In this document: one piece after another, positions 37,923 to 50,588 of the stretch
Position numbering within the stretch: position 1 is the first letter of the stretch
Layout of the letters: each line of letters begins with the position of its first letter
The notes under the pieces: generated by a model
What the model was told of the DNA's origin: nothing
The model's database searches: none
Seen by the model: only the letters and a program-made list of their open reading frames with translations
Assembly (NCBI GenBank): GCA_036417435.1
Contig: CM070899.1
Location: 173,009,494 to 173,073,493, forward strand
From: Inia geoffrensis
Lineage: Eukaryota > Chordata > Mammalia > Artiodactyla > Iniidae
Length of the DNA stretch: 64,000 bases
Reading direction: 5' to 3'
Program-made: the position numbers and the translations under genes

Positions 37923-38006
37923 TTCATCATTCTTGTGGTTGACAGCATTGACAGGGAACGACTAGCTATTACGAAAGAAGAATTATATAGAATGTTGGCT
38001 CACGAG
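37923..38006 (+). CDS. ARL5B: ARL5B exon 4
   Basis: An 84 nt exon from TCTTCTAG to GAG|GTAAAT, encoding residues 86-113 ([20 protein letters not shown] to MLAHE). This is the central beta strand and helix after switch [11 protein letters not shown] is the ARL5B form of a conserved Arf-family stretch. Both joins are phase 0. Two CHR SINEs lie within 1.1 kb upstream and one 150 bp downstream, yet the exon and its splice sites are undisturbed. Confidence 0.97.
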
Positions 38007-38157
38007 GTAAATTCTGAAAAGCAAACGTAGAACAAATGGAGTAAGGTATCTGTACACTGGTTTAGCTTTTTCACAAAGATTAATGTCCTCTGCTGTTGAT
38101 TATTTCATCATTAACAAAGTTTTATATATCAAATTGATGAAGGTCATGAGGTCAACA

Positions 38158-38372
38158 TTTTTTTTTTTTTTTTTTTTTGCGGTATGCCGGCCTCTCACTG
38201 CTGTGGCCTCTCCCGTTGCAGAGCACAGGCTCCGGATGCGCAGGCTCAGCGTCCATGGCTCACGGGCCCAGCCGCTCCGCGGCATGTGGGATCTTCCCGG
38301 ACCGGGTTACGAACCCGTGTCCCCTGCATCAGCAGGCGGACTCTCAACCACTGCGCCACCAGGGAAGGCCCA
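38158..38372 (-). mobile_element. CHR-type SINE (tRNA-derived)
   Basis: Full reversed CHR body with a T run of about 21, only 150 bp downstream of ARL5B exon 4. Flanking duplications are not clear. Confidence 0.93.
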
Positions 38373-38374
38373 AA

Positions 38375-38854
38375 ATTTTTTAATACTTTTTCAAACTTAA
38401 GAAAACCGAACACATTAATTTGGAGACTAATACCATTACTGAAAATATTTTTCTATGTTAAAACTACTTACTCATGCCTTTAAAAGTCTGATAAATTGAG
38501 GCAAGAGAAAGGAAAATTTAAGGTTTTTTTCCTCCCTACAGTTTATAATAACTGAAAATTCTTTAGGGAATAATTTGGGATCACTTAATTCTAAATAGTT
38601 CATATGTACAAAAGACTTAGATAATAAAACACATTCATGCACCTACTAGTCAACATAAGATATTAATTATCTTATGAAACCTCTTCAATCTGATTTCCTT
38701 CCCTTGTTTCTCAGAGAATCCTAAAAGAATTCCACCATCCTAAAAGTAGTGATTATTATTCCTGTGCATATTTTGATCTTTTTGCTACATTTTTATGTAC
38801 TTGTCAGTTCTACAGAATATTATATTTCATGTTCATAAAACTTTATATGATGGT

Positions 38855-38896
<42 letters not shown>

Positions 38897-39550
38897 CTTT
38901 TTGTAACTTGGTTTTGGAGGGTTTTTGTACAACACTGTGATTTATCCATGGTAGTATGTACAACTGTTCATTCCTTTTAACAACTACATAGTATTTCACT
39001 GTAAGAAGATACCACACTTGATCTATTCTTCTATTAATGAACATTTAAGTTACTTCTAATGTTTTGATAGTATAAACAATTCTGCATGAACATTAATCAC
39101 TGAGCTTAGGTTGTACAAAGACTTTAAGTAGTAAGTATGCCCAGCCCTTACCTTCAGTACTCTCCTTTAAATTTTGGAGAAATTCTGTGGTATTTGGCAG
39201 TGTATACTATATTTGCCTATTAGAATATTGCTCGTATAGTTTTAAGTCATTATTTCAGATTCAGGTTTATTTTACTTTCAGTTTGACCCATTTGGCCCAA
39301 TAGTAGAAAAATAATTTTTAATATCTAGTTTATATTAATCTGTCTGTGTTAGAGTAAATCATTAGATCATGGTTATTTGAGGTCATTTATTTTTATTTCA
39401 ACAAAATTTTTATATTACATAGTAGTGCCTGATAATTTTAAAGTAGAAAGATTTCATTATAATTGTTCAGTAGGGCAGATTTTATCCTCCTGCTTCATTA
39501 ATTTGAATTGTGATATTTCACATATTAGAAATATTTCATGTTGATTGCAG
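38375..39550. other. ARL5B intron 4
   Basis: Non-coding. It includes the TG microsatellite. Sequence around 38690-39110 ('ttttaacaactacatagtat', 'aagttacttctaatg') resembles an old antisense L1 piece. Confidence 0.45.
38857..38893 (+). repeat. (TG)n microsatellite
   Basis: About 18 uninterrupted TG units in ARL5B intron 4. Confidence 0.97.
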
Positions 39551-39702
39551 GATTTACGGAAAGCTGCAGTCCTTATCTTCGCCAATAAACAGGATATGAA
39601 AGGGTGTATGACAGCAGCTGAAATCTCTAAATACCTCACCCTCAGTTCAATTAAGGATCATCCATGGCACATTCAGTCCTGCTGTGCTTTAACAGGAGAA
39701 GG
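39551..39702 (+). CDS. ARL5B: ARL5B exon 5: NKQD and CAL motifs
   Basis: A 152 nt exon from GATTGCAG to GG|GTAAGT, encoding residue 114 to the first two bases of Gly164. It holds the G4 guanine-specificity box NKQD (residues 125-128, in [10 protein letters not shown]) and the G5-like CAL in QSCCALTGE (158-160). [14 protein letters not shown] is the ARL5B form. No substitution affects a nucleotide-binding residue. Confidence 0.97.
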
Positions 39703-40304
39703 GTAAGTAAGTGCTCATCAGTGTGAGCGGAGGTATGACTTCTTTCAAATTTCTTGCAACTTTTTTCGGCCAACTTTCTTTCTTCTTTGAATCCTGTTCC
39801 AATTTTGTTTTTAAAGATAGTTTTTATATTGTGTCTCAGGCTTACAAGGTTGGAATAATTTTAGTCAATTACTATTGTTAAATTACAATTTAACAAAGTT
39901 ACTGACTAATTTTTTGTAATGTTTCGTGTAAATGGAATGCCTCACCAAAAAAGGGCAAGGACAAACTTTTGAATTAAGTTTTCACAGTCTAGATTTTCAG
40001 TTGTTCATTTCTTGCTTTTATCATTCACTAACTGGGAAAAAACTGTAATGTCACCTGAATGAAAGAGGGAGCTTCAAAAAAATTTCACGTTTTCTGCAAG
40101 GGCTTAATTAAGCCTGAACTCCCAGCTTTCCACAAGAGCGCGTCTTCTTTATTATCAGGAGTCATTTTGGGAGGCATGCTTCTAAACAACAAACATTTAA
40201 GATAAACGCCATTCTAATGTATTCCTCCTTTCCTAAGAATTTGAGTTTGGACATAGTAGGCCAAGGAGAACCCAGTGTGTTATATATGGTTTACCTAGTT
40301 TATT
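39703..40304. other. ARL5B intron 5, left part
   Basis: No exon or clear repeat was recognised. Confidence 0.5.
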
Positions 40305-40319
40305 TCTAGGAACTTATTT

Positions 40320-40530
40320 TTTTATTTTAATTTTTTTTGCAGTACACGTGCCTCTCACTGTTGTGGCCTCTCCTGTCGCAGAGCACATGCTCCGGACACG
40401 CAGGCCCAGTGGCCATGGCTCATGGGCCTAGCCGCTCCGCGGCATGTGGGATCTTCCCGGACCGGGGCATGAACCCATGTCCCCTGCATCGGCAGGCAGA
40501 CTCTCAACCACTGCGCCACTAGGGAAGCCC
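40320..40530 (-). mobile_element. CHR-type SINE (tRNA-derived)
   Basis: Reversed CHR body with perfect 15 bp duplications 'tctaggaacttattt' at 40305-40319 and 40531-40545. Confidence 0.95.
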
Positions 40531-40871
40531 TCTAGGAACTTATTTATCTTCAAATCAAACTGACCTCATTATTTCTCATACTAGAAATAGCTTGTAATAT
40601 AATAGCTGTATGTTGACTTTTTTGATCTGTACTTTTAAGACTAGGCCATAAGCACTCCATTCTTCAGCATTTAGAAGGGTAGGGTGAAATTCCTGCCGTC
40701 TTTCTATAGTGGTTTCAGTTTAGTTAATCTTTTTTTTTCATAAATAAGCATTTATTTATTAATAAATCTTAATATTAAACATAAATAGTGCTGGTTCTGG
40801 GTTCTGGGATCATTAAAATGAATAAGATCTCATCTGTATTCACAGTCTGATGAATTCACAGTCTCATGGTT

Positions 40872-41455
40872 CAAAAAAGGGAAACATTATAATAGCCAAG
40901 ACATGGAAACAACCTAAATGTCCATCGACAGATGCATGGACAAAGAAGATGTGGTACATAGTACTCAGCCATTAAAAAGAATGGAATAGTACTCAGCCAT
41001 TAAAAAGAATGGAATAATGCCCTTTGTAGCAACATGGATGGACCTAGAGATGATCATACTAAGAGAAGTCAGACAGAGAAAGACAAATATCATATGATAT
41101 CACTAATATGTGGAATCTAAAATACAATACAAATCAACATATCTACAAAACAAAAATAGACTCAGATATAGAGAACAGACTTGTGGCTGCCAAGGTGGCG
41201 GGGGAGGGAGGGAATGAGAGTTTGGGGTTAGCAGAGGCAAACTAATATATATAGGATGGATAAATGACAAGGTCCTACTGTATATAGCACAGGGAACTAT
41301 TATATATTCAATATTCTGTGACAGACCATGGTGGAAAAGAATATGGAAAAATTTATATGTATATATCTGGGTCACTTTGCTGTACGGAAGAAAGTAACGC
41401 AACATTGTAAATCAACTATACTTCAGTAAAATTAAAATTTAAAAAAAAGGGGAGG
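40872..41455 (+). mobile_element. LINE-1 3' end with 28 bp tandem duplication
   Basis: From the end of ORF2 ('tagccaagacatggaaacaa') through the 3' UTR to 'atcaactatacttcagtaa' and an A tail. A 28 bp unit is doubled at 40959-40986 and 40987-41014. Nested in the retrocopy. Confidence 0.88.
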
Positions 41456-41456
41456 G

Positions 41457-41656
41457 GCTTCCCTGGTGGCGCAGTGGTTGAGAGTCTGCCTGCCGATGCA
41501 GGGGACACGGGTTCTTGCCCCGGTCTGGGAAGATCCCACGTGCCGCGGAGCGGCTGGGCCCATGAGCCATGGCCGTTGAGCCTGTGCGTCCGGAGCCTGT
41601 GCTCCGCAACGGGAGAGGCCACAACGCTGAGAGGCCCATATACCGCAAAAAAAAAA
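41457..41656 (+). mobile_element. CHR-type SINE (tRNA-derived)
   Basis: Full-length plus-strand CHR body starting 'gcttccctggtggcgcag' directly after the A tail of the L1, ending in about 11 A. An 'aaaaaaagggg' motif occurs on both sides. Confidence 0.93.
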
Positions 41657-42305
41657 AGGGGTGGGGGGGTGGAATCAGGCCAGAGAGAGAAGTGTCAGTG
41701 TAAAAATGTATACTGCGTCCAAATATTGGCGCCTCCATCTTCTGGCCATGGAATGGCTGTAGCTCTTTGCACAAGTTTCCAAGGAGGAGGAACAGGGAGG
41801 TGGCATCACATCAGGATCAGCAGAGGCCTGATCTGGGCAAGGTGGCTGCAGCATGGGAGATCTCCGGCTGGTCATTCAGCCACGCGGCCACCATTTTCTC
41901 CTGCATTCATTCACCAAGCCACCAAGCACACATTGCGACATCCACCATTCCAGGCACACCTCGCCAGTGGGAGCAGAAACCCCCAAGCCCCATGCTCCCA
42001 GTTTAGTTAATCGTAAGGCGGGGGTGGGATAGTTATAGTCTTAATGGCAAAACCCCCAAAGCTGTATCTTCAAGATGAGACTAAAGCCGTTTCCCACAAT
42101 TCTCAACTGATTAGTATCATTTTGTTTATATAATCTTACACTTAGAAAGTCTACTTATTGTAATGTTACCTGAGTGTTGGCAGTTAAATGTATGAATAAT
42201 TATTGTAGTACCGACTTTTGCATAAGACTTAAAAATAATAAGTATACTTTCAATTTTTAAGTATAAAGTTTTTCATTTTGAAAATACTTCTGTCTTTTGT
42301 TTCAG

Positions 42306-42354
42306 GTTATGCCAGGGTCTAGAGTGGATGACCTCCCGGATTGGTGTGAGATAA
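42306..42354 (+). CDS. ARL5B: ARL5B exon 6: C-terminus and stop
   Basis: After TTTGTTTCAG, 49 nt complete Gly164 and encode LCQGLEWMTSRIGVR followed by TAA at 42352-42354. M-T-S-R-I-G-V-R distinguishes it from ARL5A. The final helix is the usual Arf-family C-terminal helix. Confidence 0.97.
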
Positions 42355-45300
42355 CTTTTTGCTCGAAAGAGACTCTCTATTTATTCTGTGACATGAACAT
42401 TTTTCCTAGTACCTTTGGCTGCTAAGGCAGCAGCATGTTTAATTTATAACAACACAAACCTCTATGAGCAACACTTGAATCAAGTGCAGCTGAACTGGAA
42501 CATAAAAGATTTTTTCTTAACTTTTTTTTTTAATGCACTAATCTTCAGTTGGATGAACATAATGTGTAACTATTTTCAGCAACAGAATTCTTCTGACTGC
42601 TTATTCTAATTATTCAACGACTGCCTTGTAAGAAATGTTTATCATATGTTTAATGTTTACTGAAGTATTGTAATAACTTTAATGACCAGTTTCTTTCATT
42701 TCTTGACTGCCCCCTCCCCCCACCAGATAATTACTGGCTTGACAGAGCAGTAGTGGAAATTATCAGGTACTGTTTGCAAACTTACCCAGCACTAAATATT
42801 TGCTCCCTCTGTAGACTACTTATCTTTGGGGCAGAACTTATTGTAAATGAGAAAGAAATATGCCTAGAAGATATATATTTAAGGGGGAGGATGAAACATC
42901 ATGAGAACTGCCTTTAAATGAGTTAATTTCCCCCACATTATTGCAAGTCATGGAATAATTTTAAGTTTCTATTAGCATGGAAATTAAGTAGGCTATTTAT
43001 CTAAAAGAATTAAGTTCACTTTTCTGCCTGCACCACAGGATTAGTTTTGGTTAAAACCGAATCAAAATAAAATATTTATTTCAAAGCCCAACTTTGATAG
43101 TAAATATTTTGAATAAATCTGGTATTTTTAAGAATATCACATTATTCAATGCATATATAACAATTGGAAGTTACTAAAGCATACCAGCACTAAAATTAAA
43201 ACAAGACACTTGGAATATATCTTACTATCAATTACAAACAACTTTATTATCAGAAAAAATTTCAACTATTCCATTTGCAAGGGGCACCGCATCTGCTTTG
43301 GGCAATAGCTAAAGCAGGAATACAAACAGTTCATTTTATTTCTTAGAATTTGAAATTGTGTCTATTACAGCATTTCTATCACCAGCAGTATATTACTTAA
43401 AAAACCATATGGCTTTCCTTGGATTTGTTAGAGGTTGTAGTGTAATAGGCTTGAAACAACTGACATTTGTATAATTATGCCTCATGTTCTAAGATCTTTT
43501 GCTGGATAATAGGAAACTGCTGAATTTAATCATGGCTTTTAGAATATTACTATGAGACTCAAGTTTAATACACTAACAACTTAAAATTTTTTAAATAGTT
43601 AAAAACTCATAATCTAGCAAAAGTATACTTATTGGATAGCATTAAAACATTTTCAAGGCAGTCATCTAATATGAACAATAATCTAAATAGTGCAAACCTT
43701 AAGAGGGAGGGCAGGTATTGTAATTTTGATCCTCTTTATTTCAAATGTGTGATTTTGCTATTATGAAAGGGATAAAACACATACATAGAGAATAATACTT
43801 TATTTTTGCAGTATTTTTCTTTCATCTGGGTCAAAAATAGGATTCAGTGTTCATAAGAACATCAGTACCTGTTCAAAAGTGATATTTTAATTTTAATATT
43901 TTTTATCATAAGTTGGTTTAAATTTTGCTGTTTTCAGTTATACTTGATTTATTATATTTAGTCTAATTAATTTAGTTGAATGTGGTAGCATTTTTCTGAT
44001 TTCTGTTTAGTGGTAGCACACCCTGGAACTGGAAATGACCAGGGGAAAGCTTTCTGGGCTTTGGGAAGCAGTTGTTCATTAACCTTGTTCTGAACCTTTT
44101 TCTTAGTGATTCTATACCATGTAGAGGATAAATTTTGTTTTTAATACAATGCATAATCAAGAGCATGAGAGAAAAGCAGACATGAATCAATATGGATGCT
44201 TTGTGTTGTGTATGTGGTGGTGGGGCAGGAGAAATTATGATAGCACACTTTGCCAGAATTTCTATCTTGGTTGTATAGTTTAGCCATGAATACTGAGGAT
44301 AATTCTCTGAACTCTCTCCTGAGAAAAATCATATTTAATATTCCTGTATTTGTTGTTATTATGAAATCTTTCTTGTGTCTAATAAGATTGGCTGGCTCCA
44401 TTTTCTTCTGTCAAATTATATGGTTATTTTTTTATATTACCGCATCAGCATTATATTGAAAGTGTTAATAGTTGATTGTATTTTGTCAAACTACTAGTAT
44501 AAACTCAAGTTTTCAATTTGATTTTTAAAATACAATTTATTTTATTTTCTAAATCCTTTTTGAAAAACTTGTTTTTGGATTAGAAATAATTTATGTTAGC
44601 TGTGTGTTGAAGATGAAATCAACATCCAACTAGGTTTTGTGCCAACGATTGGGAAAAGCTCAATTAGGAAATTCATGTAAGACTTTTGAAAAGTACTTTA
44701 TAGGTTCTCATTAGATATTTCCTCTTACAGTAATATGAAAACTGATTACCCTTTACTCCAAGAGAATGTTTTGACTCAAGTACGTATCTAACACTAAAGC
44801 ATTGATTCTGACATTTATTGAAAATCAACCAGCTATAAGATATTGTCTGATGAAAAATGTAAATTTGTGATTAGTGCCTTTATTCATATTTTGAGATAAG
44901 TTCTCAATTTTGTATTATACCTGTTCTTTAGAAGTCATATTAGCAGGTAATTAACAATGAAATAGTTCAGCTTTCACCCTCCGCAATCAATCCCTCAATT
45001 GCCTAGCGAAGTTTCTAAGTGGTGGAAAGCAGGGGTTCCACCCATGTTACTTTCGGGAGATTATTCTACATTTTGTTTCTAATTTGAAGATAAAGAAGCT
45101 AAATTTTAACAAACCTTTTGTTATAACTAAAATGTAACTGCTACCCTTGTAAGTTCAAGGCATTTTTCTTAATTTTGAACATGTTGCATTCTTCATATTT
45201 AAACCCATCTTTCTTATTGAAGCCCATCTGAGAACTCTTTTAGAATTAATAAGCCCTTTTATATGGGAACATACTGCATATTTTGTATTGTTAGTGTAAT

Positions 45301-48300
45301 TTAATTCCTTAAAATTTGAAATAATATATCTATAATCTATTGAATAACACGATTAAATACAAAGTTTTGCTTTTAGATTCTTTGGTAGTATGCTTAAAGG
45401 TATAATTTTATTCTATATTCATTAGAGGAATGATAATAAATTGAAATTTCGTTGTTAAAAATCATTTTTGAAATGGATGCTACTTCTGTAGCTGTAGTCA
45501 TTTTGATTAAGCATAAATTAACTTTCATTACCTATAGCATAAAGAGAAAATCATTATTTTCCTATGGAAACAATGAGTGATATAGGCAGTGCTGTAAACA
45601 TTATTCTCTGAAGAGTTATGGGGAGTCACTAGGCAAAGAAAATTTTAAAACAATAAAAGCTTTATTTTTTAAAAAATATTTTTGATGTAGTATCCTAGGA
45701 CAAATTATAAATGGAATTGTCCCTGACTAGCACTCATTTAATTCTTAACTATGTAAAACAACACCAGTAGAAAAAATGTACTGGTATTATACCTAGAATA
45801 GATGAATTCCATTGACATTTATCTTTGAAGACCAACTTAATGAGCCTAACTTTTCATCTATGGCTTTGGATCCAAAACATTTCATATCTAGTTCCCTTCT
45901 AAAGGATTTTGTCAGGGTAAAGTCACTTCAAGATACAGCATGATGACTTGTATCCAGTAGAATATTGTGCTGGCTATCTAAAGAAGTAGGTTTGAATCTT
46001 AATTTGGCCGTGACCTGTTTTACCTTAGACAATTACTATCATTCATGGCCTTCCTACTATTTTTCCCATACTGAGGAACTTAAACTAGAGCACCAACACA
46101 TCTTTTGGCTTTAAAATCCTGAACCTTTATACACTACTACTAAAAACTAAAAAACAAACACAAAAAAACCAAACGAAATGAGGGAAAGACATGTAATAGG
46201 AAATTACATTTATTTTTATCTATTATTTGATTCCCACCTCATTATCATTTCATTTAGTATATGAATACAAATAAGAAAACAGTATCAACTAGTAACTGCT
46301 ACTCCACTTAAATTGAGCTAATAGTTAATGACAATGCAAATAAGAAAATAAGCCATATTGCTAAGAAGATGATATTTAATCTACTTATAAAACACCAGTG
46401 TATATTGGAAATACTCTCTTCTAGAAAATATCTTGCTTGTTTTCCTGGCTTTTACTAACTGGATGCAAGTGGTTAGTTTGTTCAGAGTTTATTGGCTTTA
46501 TAGGCTGCCCCAAGCTCCAGTTCTGTTTGACTTTCCAGTACTGAAAAGGATAGTGCAGTGAGGATGTCAATATTTTACAAATGTCTGTATAAATCTGGAA
46601 GTAGTTTATATTCAAGGTTAGTTTTTTTCAGTAATGTCTCATCCTTATTCATTTAGCATTATTGTGAAGACTGAAATCCAAAAGCCAGTTTTCCAAAAAG
46701 TAATTTTTAAGAGTGAGTTTCAGGTAGGTAACCAGAGCTAAATAGAGAAGGCCAATAAAAAAAATCTTTTTTCAGCTACTTTGTTTTAAATTTCAAGTAG
46801 AAAAAATATTGTGTTCCACAGACCTAAAATCAGCTTTAAATGTATAAGGTCTAGTGAAATGTTTGGGAAATGTTAATTGGAGATTTAGAGGCATACCTAG
46901 AAACAAAAGTCAAAGAACTTGAGAGTAAAGATTAATATGAGATAAAAAATCTTCAGTAGAAAATTTGAATGAAAACACTGAATTGCCCCCATTCAAGGAC
47001 TTAAAATGACTAGAAAATTCAGTCTTTTACTATAGAACTGGATGGCCTATATTATTTTTAATGTGACCAAAGGACTGAAGACTGATCAGGTTTCTAGAAT
47101 TTGGGAGTGTAGTCAGAGAGTGGCACCTTTTGCATTTTTATAAACCAGTAATCTACCTTCTTCCCTAGAAATGGAGAAATAATAAAATGTGCTGTGCATA
47201 TCTTTTGGAATAGAAAACAAAATTCTAGAAGAATGGAAATGTTCTCTTGCACAAACTTGTAAAATTTTAATTAAAAAGTTACCTCACTTTTCAGTCCATA
47301 TATAAGGTGCTTTGCTCCAGTCTGTGGGATGTTGCACAATCCCATAAAAATCCCCTTCACCCAAACTGTATTTGAAATATGCAAAATTCACAACTAAGAG
47401 ATAGCATTCCTTGGAGATTTTGTTTTCTTTTACTCTTGTTTACCACTAGCAGGGCGAACATGGTGTAGCAAATCCACATACTGTCTTCATTAAAGCACAT
47501 GGGCAAGTGCGTAGTCAATATTTAATCAGTTTAATTAAAATCAAGTAAGGGAAAGGAAAAACTCTAAAATTTGATTGATTTTATTATACTGTGAATATAT
47601 TTCCATCAGCGTTGGTAAGATATCAAATGACTATCAGTTGGTGTTGGTTATGTTTATAATTTATTTGCATATTTTAGCCCTTTTCATAAGAGTCTATAAT
47701 CATTTAAATCTTACATTTTCCTTCAGGAAATGCAGGGATTCTACAGCCCCTATTTTGTTCTCTTGGAGTAAACTGTTCAGTGTAGTTATGAAAACTTTTC
47801 ATTTTGACTTTTTTAAAAAGTTGAGCTGCTATTTCATTAAAAGTGTGAAATAAAATGATGGTTATGATATTTCCAATTATGTAATAGTTATAAATTTTAC
47901 CCTATTCATCTATTGTACAGAGCATGGTTAGAAAAACAAAAACTAAAACTAAAAGCAGTTACAGCCTTGCTCTTGCGATTGTTCTATCAGAATATAATGA
48001 TTTTAATTACACATTGCCATCTTAACATAAATTGGTGCTTTAGAGCATTAAAGAGGAAACAGCAGGCCCTATATACTTCTTGCCTCAGAATGTAAAACTA
48101 CATTAAAGAGTCTATTTATATTTATGTTCATTTCTTAAGGTTTAAATACAAATTATTGTTATCCGTCAAGCTTCAGGCTTTCTGCAAACACTGTAACAAT
48201 ATCTTAGCTAATCAGCTTGGTCAAATGAAGATGGTGTTAATAAGGCCAAAGTTATGAATTGGATCTCTCTGGGGGCCCCCTGGTATTGAACAGAGGAAAA

Positions 48301-48765
48301 AAATGTCTCTCAGAGCCACAAACTGTGCTTCTTAAACCCAACCAAACAACTGGGATGTGTGCTGTTGGTCCAATATATAAGCATTAATAAAATTAAAAGA
48401 ACAAACAAATTAATGCATTCACATCATCACTTCTTGAAAGTGGTTCAAAGCACGTTCTTCTAATGGTGGGTTGTTGAAAAGACATGTTTTAAATTTTTAA
48501 TAACTTTATTACTGTCATAAAATGCTTCTATATGTTAAGTTTAGGTTACTGGTACTCATAATTTTTTATTTCTGCAATTATGCTGTAATGAGTTGCTTGC
48601 ATGCCTACTTACCCAAGTGAAAGGATGCTGTTTGCTCTGGAATGTTCATCTTTTAGACAGGTTTTGGCTCATTTGCAGTCATGGTGCAATACAGTGTAAC
48701 ATTCATTTGTTTTCAGTCAACAGTTTTATTTTTGTCATAATAAATAATTACTTTTCCAATATGAC
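42355..48765 (+). other. ARL5B: ARL5B 3' UTR, probably ~6.4 kb
   Basis: No SINE, L1 or other young repeat is visible from the stop codon to about 48880, in contrast to every other stretch of this length downstream. AATAAA signals occur at 43066-43071, 45652-45657, 47849-47854 and 48739-48744. The last is followed within 40 nt by 'ccgtgttttttttt', a G/T-rich downstream element, and is the best candidate for the distal end. Several AU-rich blocks suggest post-transcriptional control. Open frames here are chance. Confidence 0.7.
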
Positions 48766-48790
48766 GTGAACCGTGTTTTTTTTTTTTTAA
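48739..48790 (+). terminator. ARL5B: Candidate distal ARL5B polyadenylation site
   Basis: AATAAA at 48739-48744, cleavage expected near 48755-48765, and a G/T-rich element after it at about 48772-48790. The first SINE downstream begins at 48884. Confidence 0.6.
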
Positions 48791-48883
48791 GATAAAATTT
48801 GTTTTAACAATCTTGCTGCAAGTGATAGAAACTCACCTAGGCTAACAAAGAGAGGAATTTTTATGATTAAGAATGAGGTGGGA

Positions 48884-49150
48884 CTTCCATGGTGGCACAG
48901 TGGTTAAGAATCCACCTGCCAGTGCAGGGGACATGGGTTCGAGCCCTGGTCTGGGAAGAGCCACATGCCACAGAGCAAATAAGCCCATGCGCCACCACTA
49001 CTGAGCCTGCGCTCTAGAGCCCACGAGCCACAACTACTGAGCCCATGTGCTGCAACTACTGAAGCCCGTGTGCCTAGAGCCCATGCTCCTCAACAAGAGA
49101 AGCCACCACAACGAGAAGCCCGTGCACTGCAATGAAGAGTAGCCCATATG
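48884..49150 (+). mobile_element. CHR-related SINE, long form
   Basis: Head 'acttccatggtggcacag' and an extended body with repeated 'gagccacaactactgag', to 'gtagcccatatg'. It lacks an A tail and is therefore truncated at its 3' end or decayed. Confidence 0.85.
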
Positions 49151-49710
49151 TTTGGTTGGAAGCACAGGTAGCTATCTGAACTCTGGATCGGCGTGTGAGG
49201 GGGAGTGGGTGTTGAAGTTTTTTGGTACAGCCTGTAAGCTGTGGGATCTGATGCTATATCCAAGTAAATAGTGTCAGAATTGAGTTACATTATAGGACAT
49301 CAAATCAGTGTCTGCTGAGAAGTGGAGAATTGCTTGGTGGTGTTGGAAAAAAACACAATGGAGTATGTACTCCATTGACAGGTAATTGGGATAATCTACA
49401 CGTACTTAAGTTGTGCTCTTATTTAAAAAGTTGAGAGGTACTCTAATTTGTGTGGGATAAGCAATTATCATTATATTCTTTATATAGATTCCTCTAAAGT
49501 AGTGATTTTTAACTCCTTTTTTCAAAAACCTCTTTGAGAATGTGATGAATGATACCTACATTGAAGAATTACACATATGTACAAAGTTCAAATTTTGTAT
49601 GGAAGTTTAGGAATTTAAGGTACTTCAACTTAAGAGTTATGCTATGCTCTAGGACTTCAGTGGCTAAACATTCCGATTTCTTCTGAGAAACATACCCAAA
49701 TAAGGTTTCA
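49150..49710. other. Intergenic, no element recognised
   Basis: Non-coding sequence downstream of ARL5B; nothing was recognised. Confidence 0.45.
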
Positions 49711-49784
49711 TCCTGCCTGTTTTTTAACAGCTTTATGTCTATATAGCTAACACATATTAAACTGTACATGTTTAAAGTGTACAA

Positions 49785-49905
49785 TTTTTTTTTTTTTTGG
49801 CTGAGCCACACGGCATGTGGGATCTTAGTTCCCCAACCAAGGATTGAACCCGTGCCCTCTGCAGTGGAAGCTTGTAGTCCTAACCATTGCACTGCCAGGG
49901 AATTC
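49785..49905 (-). mobile_element. Short tRNA-derived SINE, antisense
   Basis: T run then reversed tRNA-like head ending 'ctgccagggaattcc'. Near-duplications 'taaagtgtaca' and 'taaagtgaaca' flank it. Confidence 0.9.
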
Positions 49906-50588
49906 CTAAAGTGAACAAACTGAAAAGCTTTGGTGTGTATACACCTGTGAAACAATCACCACAATCAAGATAGTAAACATATCCATCATTCCAATTTTCC
50001 TAGTGCCCTTTGTAATTCCTCCCTTCAATTCCACTATCTACCTCCAGATAACCATTGAGTTGCTTTCTGTTGCTTTACTTTCATAGAATTGTATATAATC
50101 TCTCAGCACAATTATTTTGAGATTTATTCATTTCATTGTATCAATGGTTCATTCCTTTTTATTTCTGAGTAGTATTCCATTGTATAGATGTATCACAATT
50201 TGTTTATGTACTCCCTGTTAGTGCACATTTGGGTGGTTTCCAGTTTCTAGTTATTTACAAATGAAGCTGCTGGATTGCTAGAATGTTTACATGTGTCTTT
50301 GTATAAACATTTACTTTCACTTTTCTTGGGTAAACTAAGAAAATTAGTAGTGGAATGGCTGGGACATATGGTAAGTGTACATTGAACTTTTTAGGACACT
50401 GGCAAACTTTTTCAAAGTGTACTGTTTCACATTTCCCACTGTTGGTGTGTAAGGGTCCTAGTTGCTCTACATTTTTACCAACATTTGATCTGGTCACTCT
50501 TTGATTTTAGACATTCTAATTGGTGTCTCGTTGTGGGTTTAATTTGCATTTCGGTAATGACTAATGATGATGAACATCTTTTCAAGTG

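Larger units (their letters stand above)
40716..42012 (-). pseudogene. Unidentified minus-strand retrocopy with nested L1 and SINE
   Basis: Perfect 14 bp direct repeats 'cagtttagttaatc' at 40716-40729 and 41999-42012 bracket the interval. Immediately inside the left copy is a T run (40730-40738), and before it on the minus strand are AATAAA-type signals (around 40752-40765). So a polyadenylated transcript was reverse transcribed in minus orientation. Its 3' portion is 40739-40870 and its 5' portion is about 41657-41998; a plus-strand L1 tail and a SINE were inserted in between. The parent transcript, about 480 nt, is not recognised. It has no long open frame. Confidence 0.7.

Noticed and set aside
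41474..42010. 178-codon plus-strand open frame
   Set aside because: It begins within a CHR SINE and runs into the antisense of a retrocopy; no protein-family feature is present.
21140..42354. ARL5A instead of ARL5B, or a processed copy
   Set aside because: Diagnostic residues fit ARL5B, and six exons with consensus splice sites over 21 kb exclude a processed copy.
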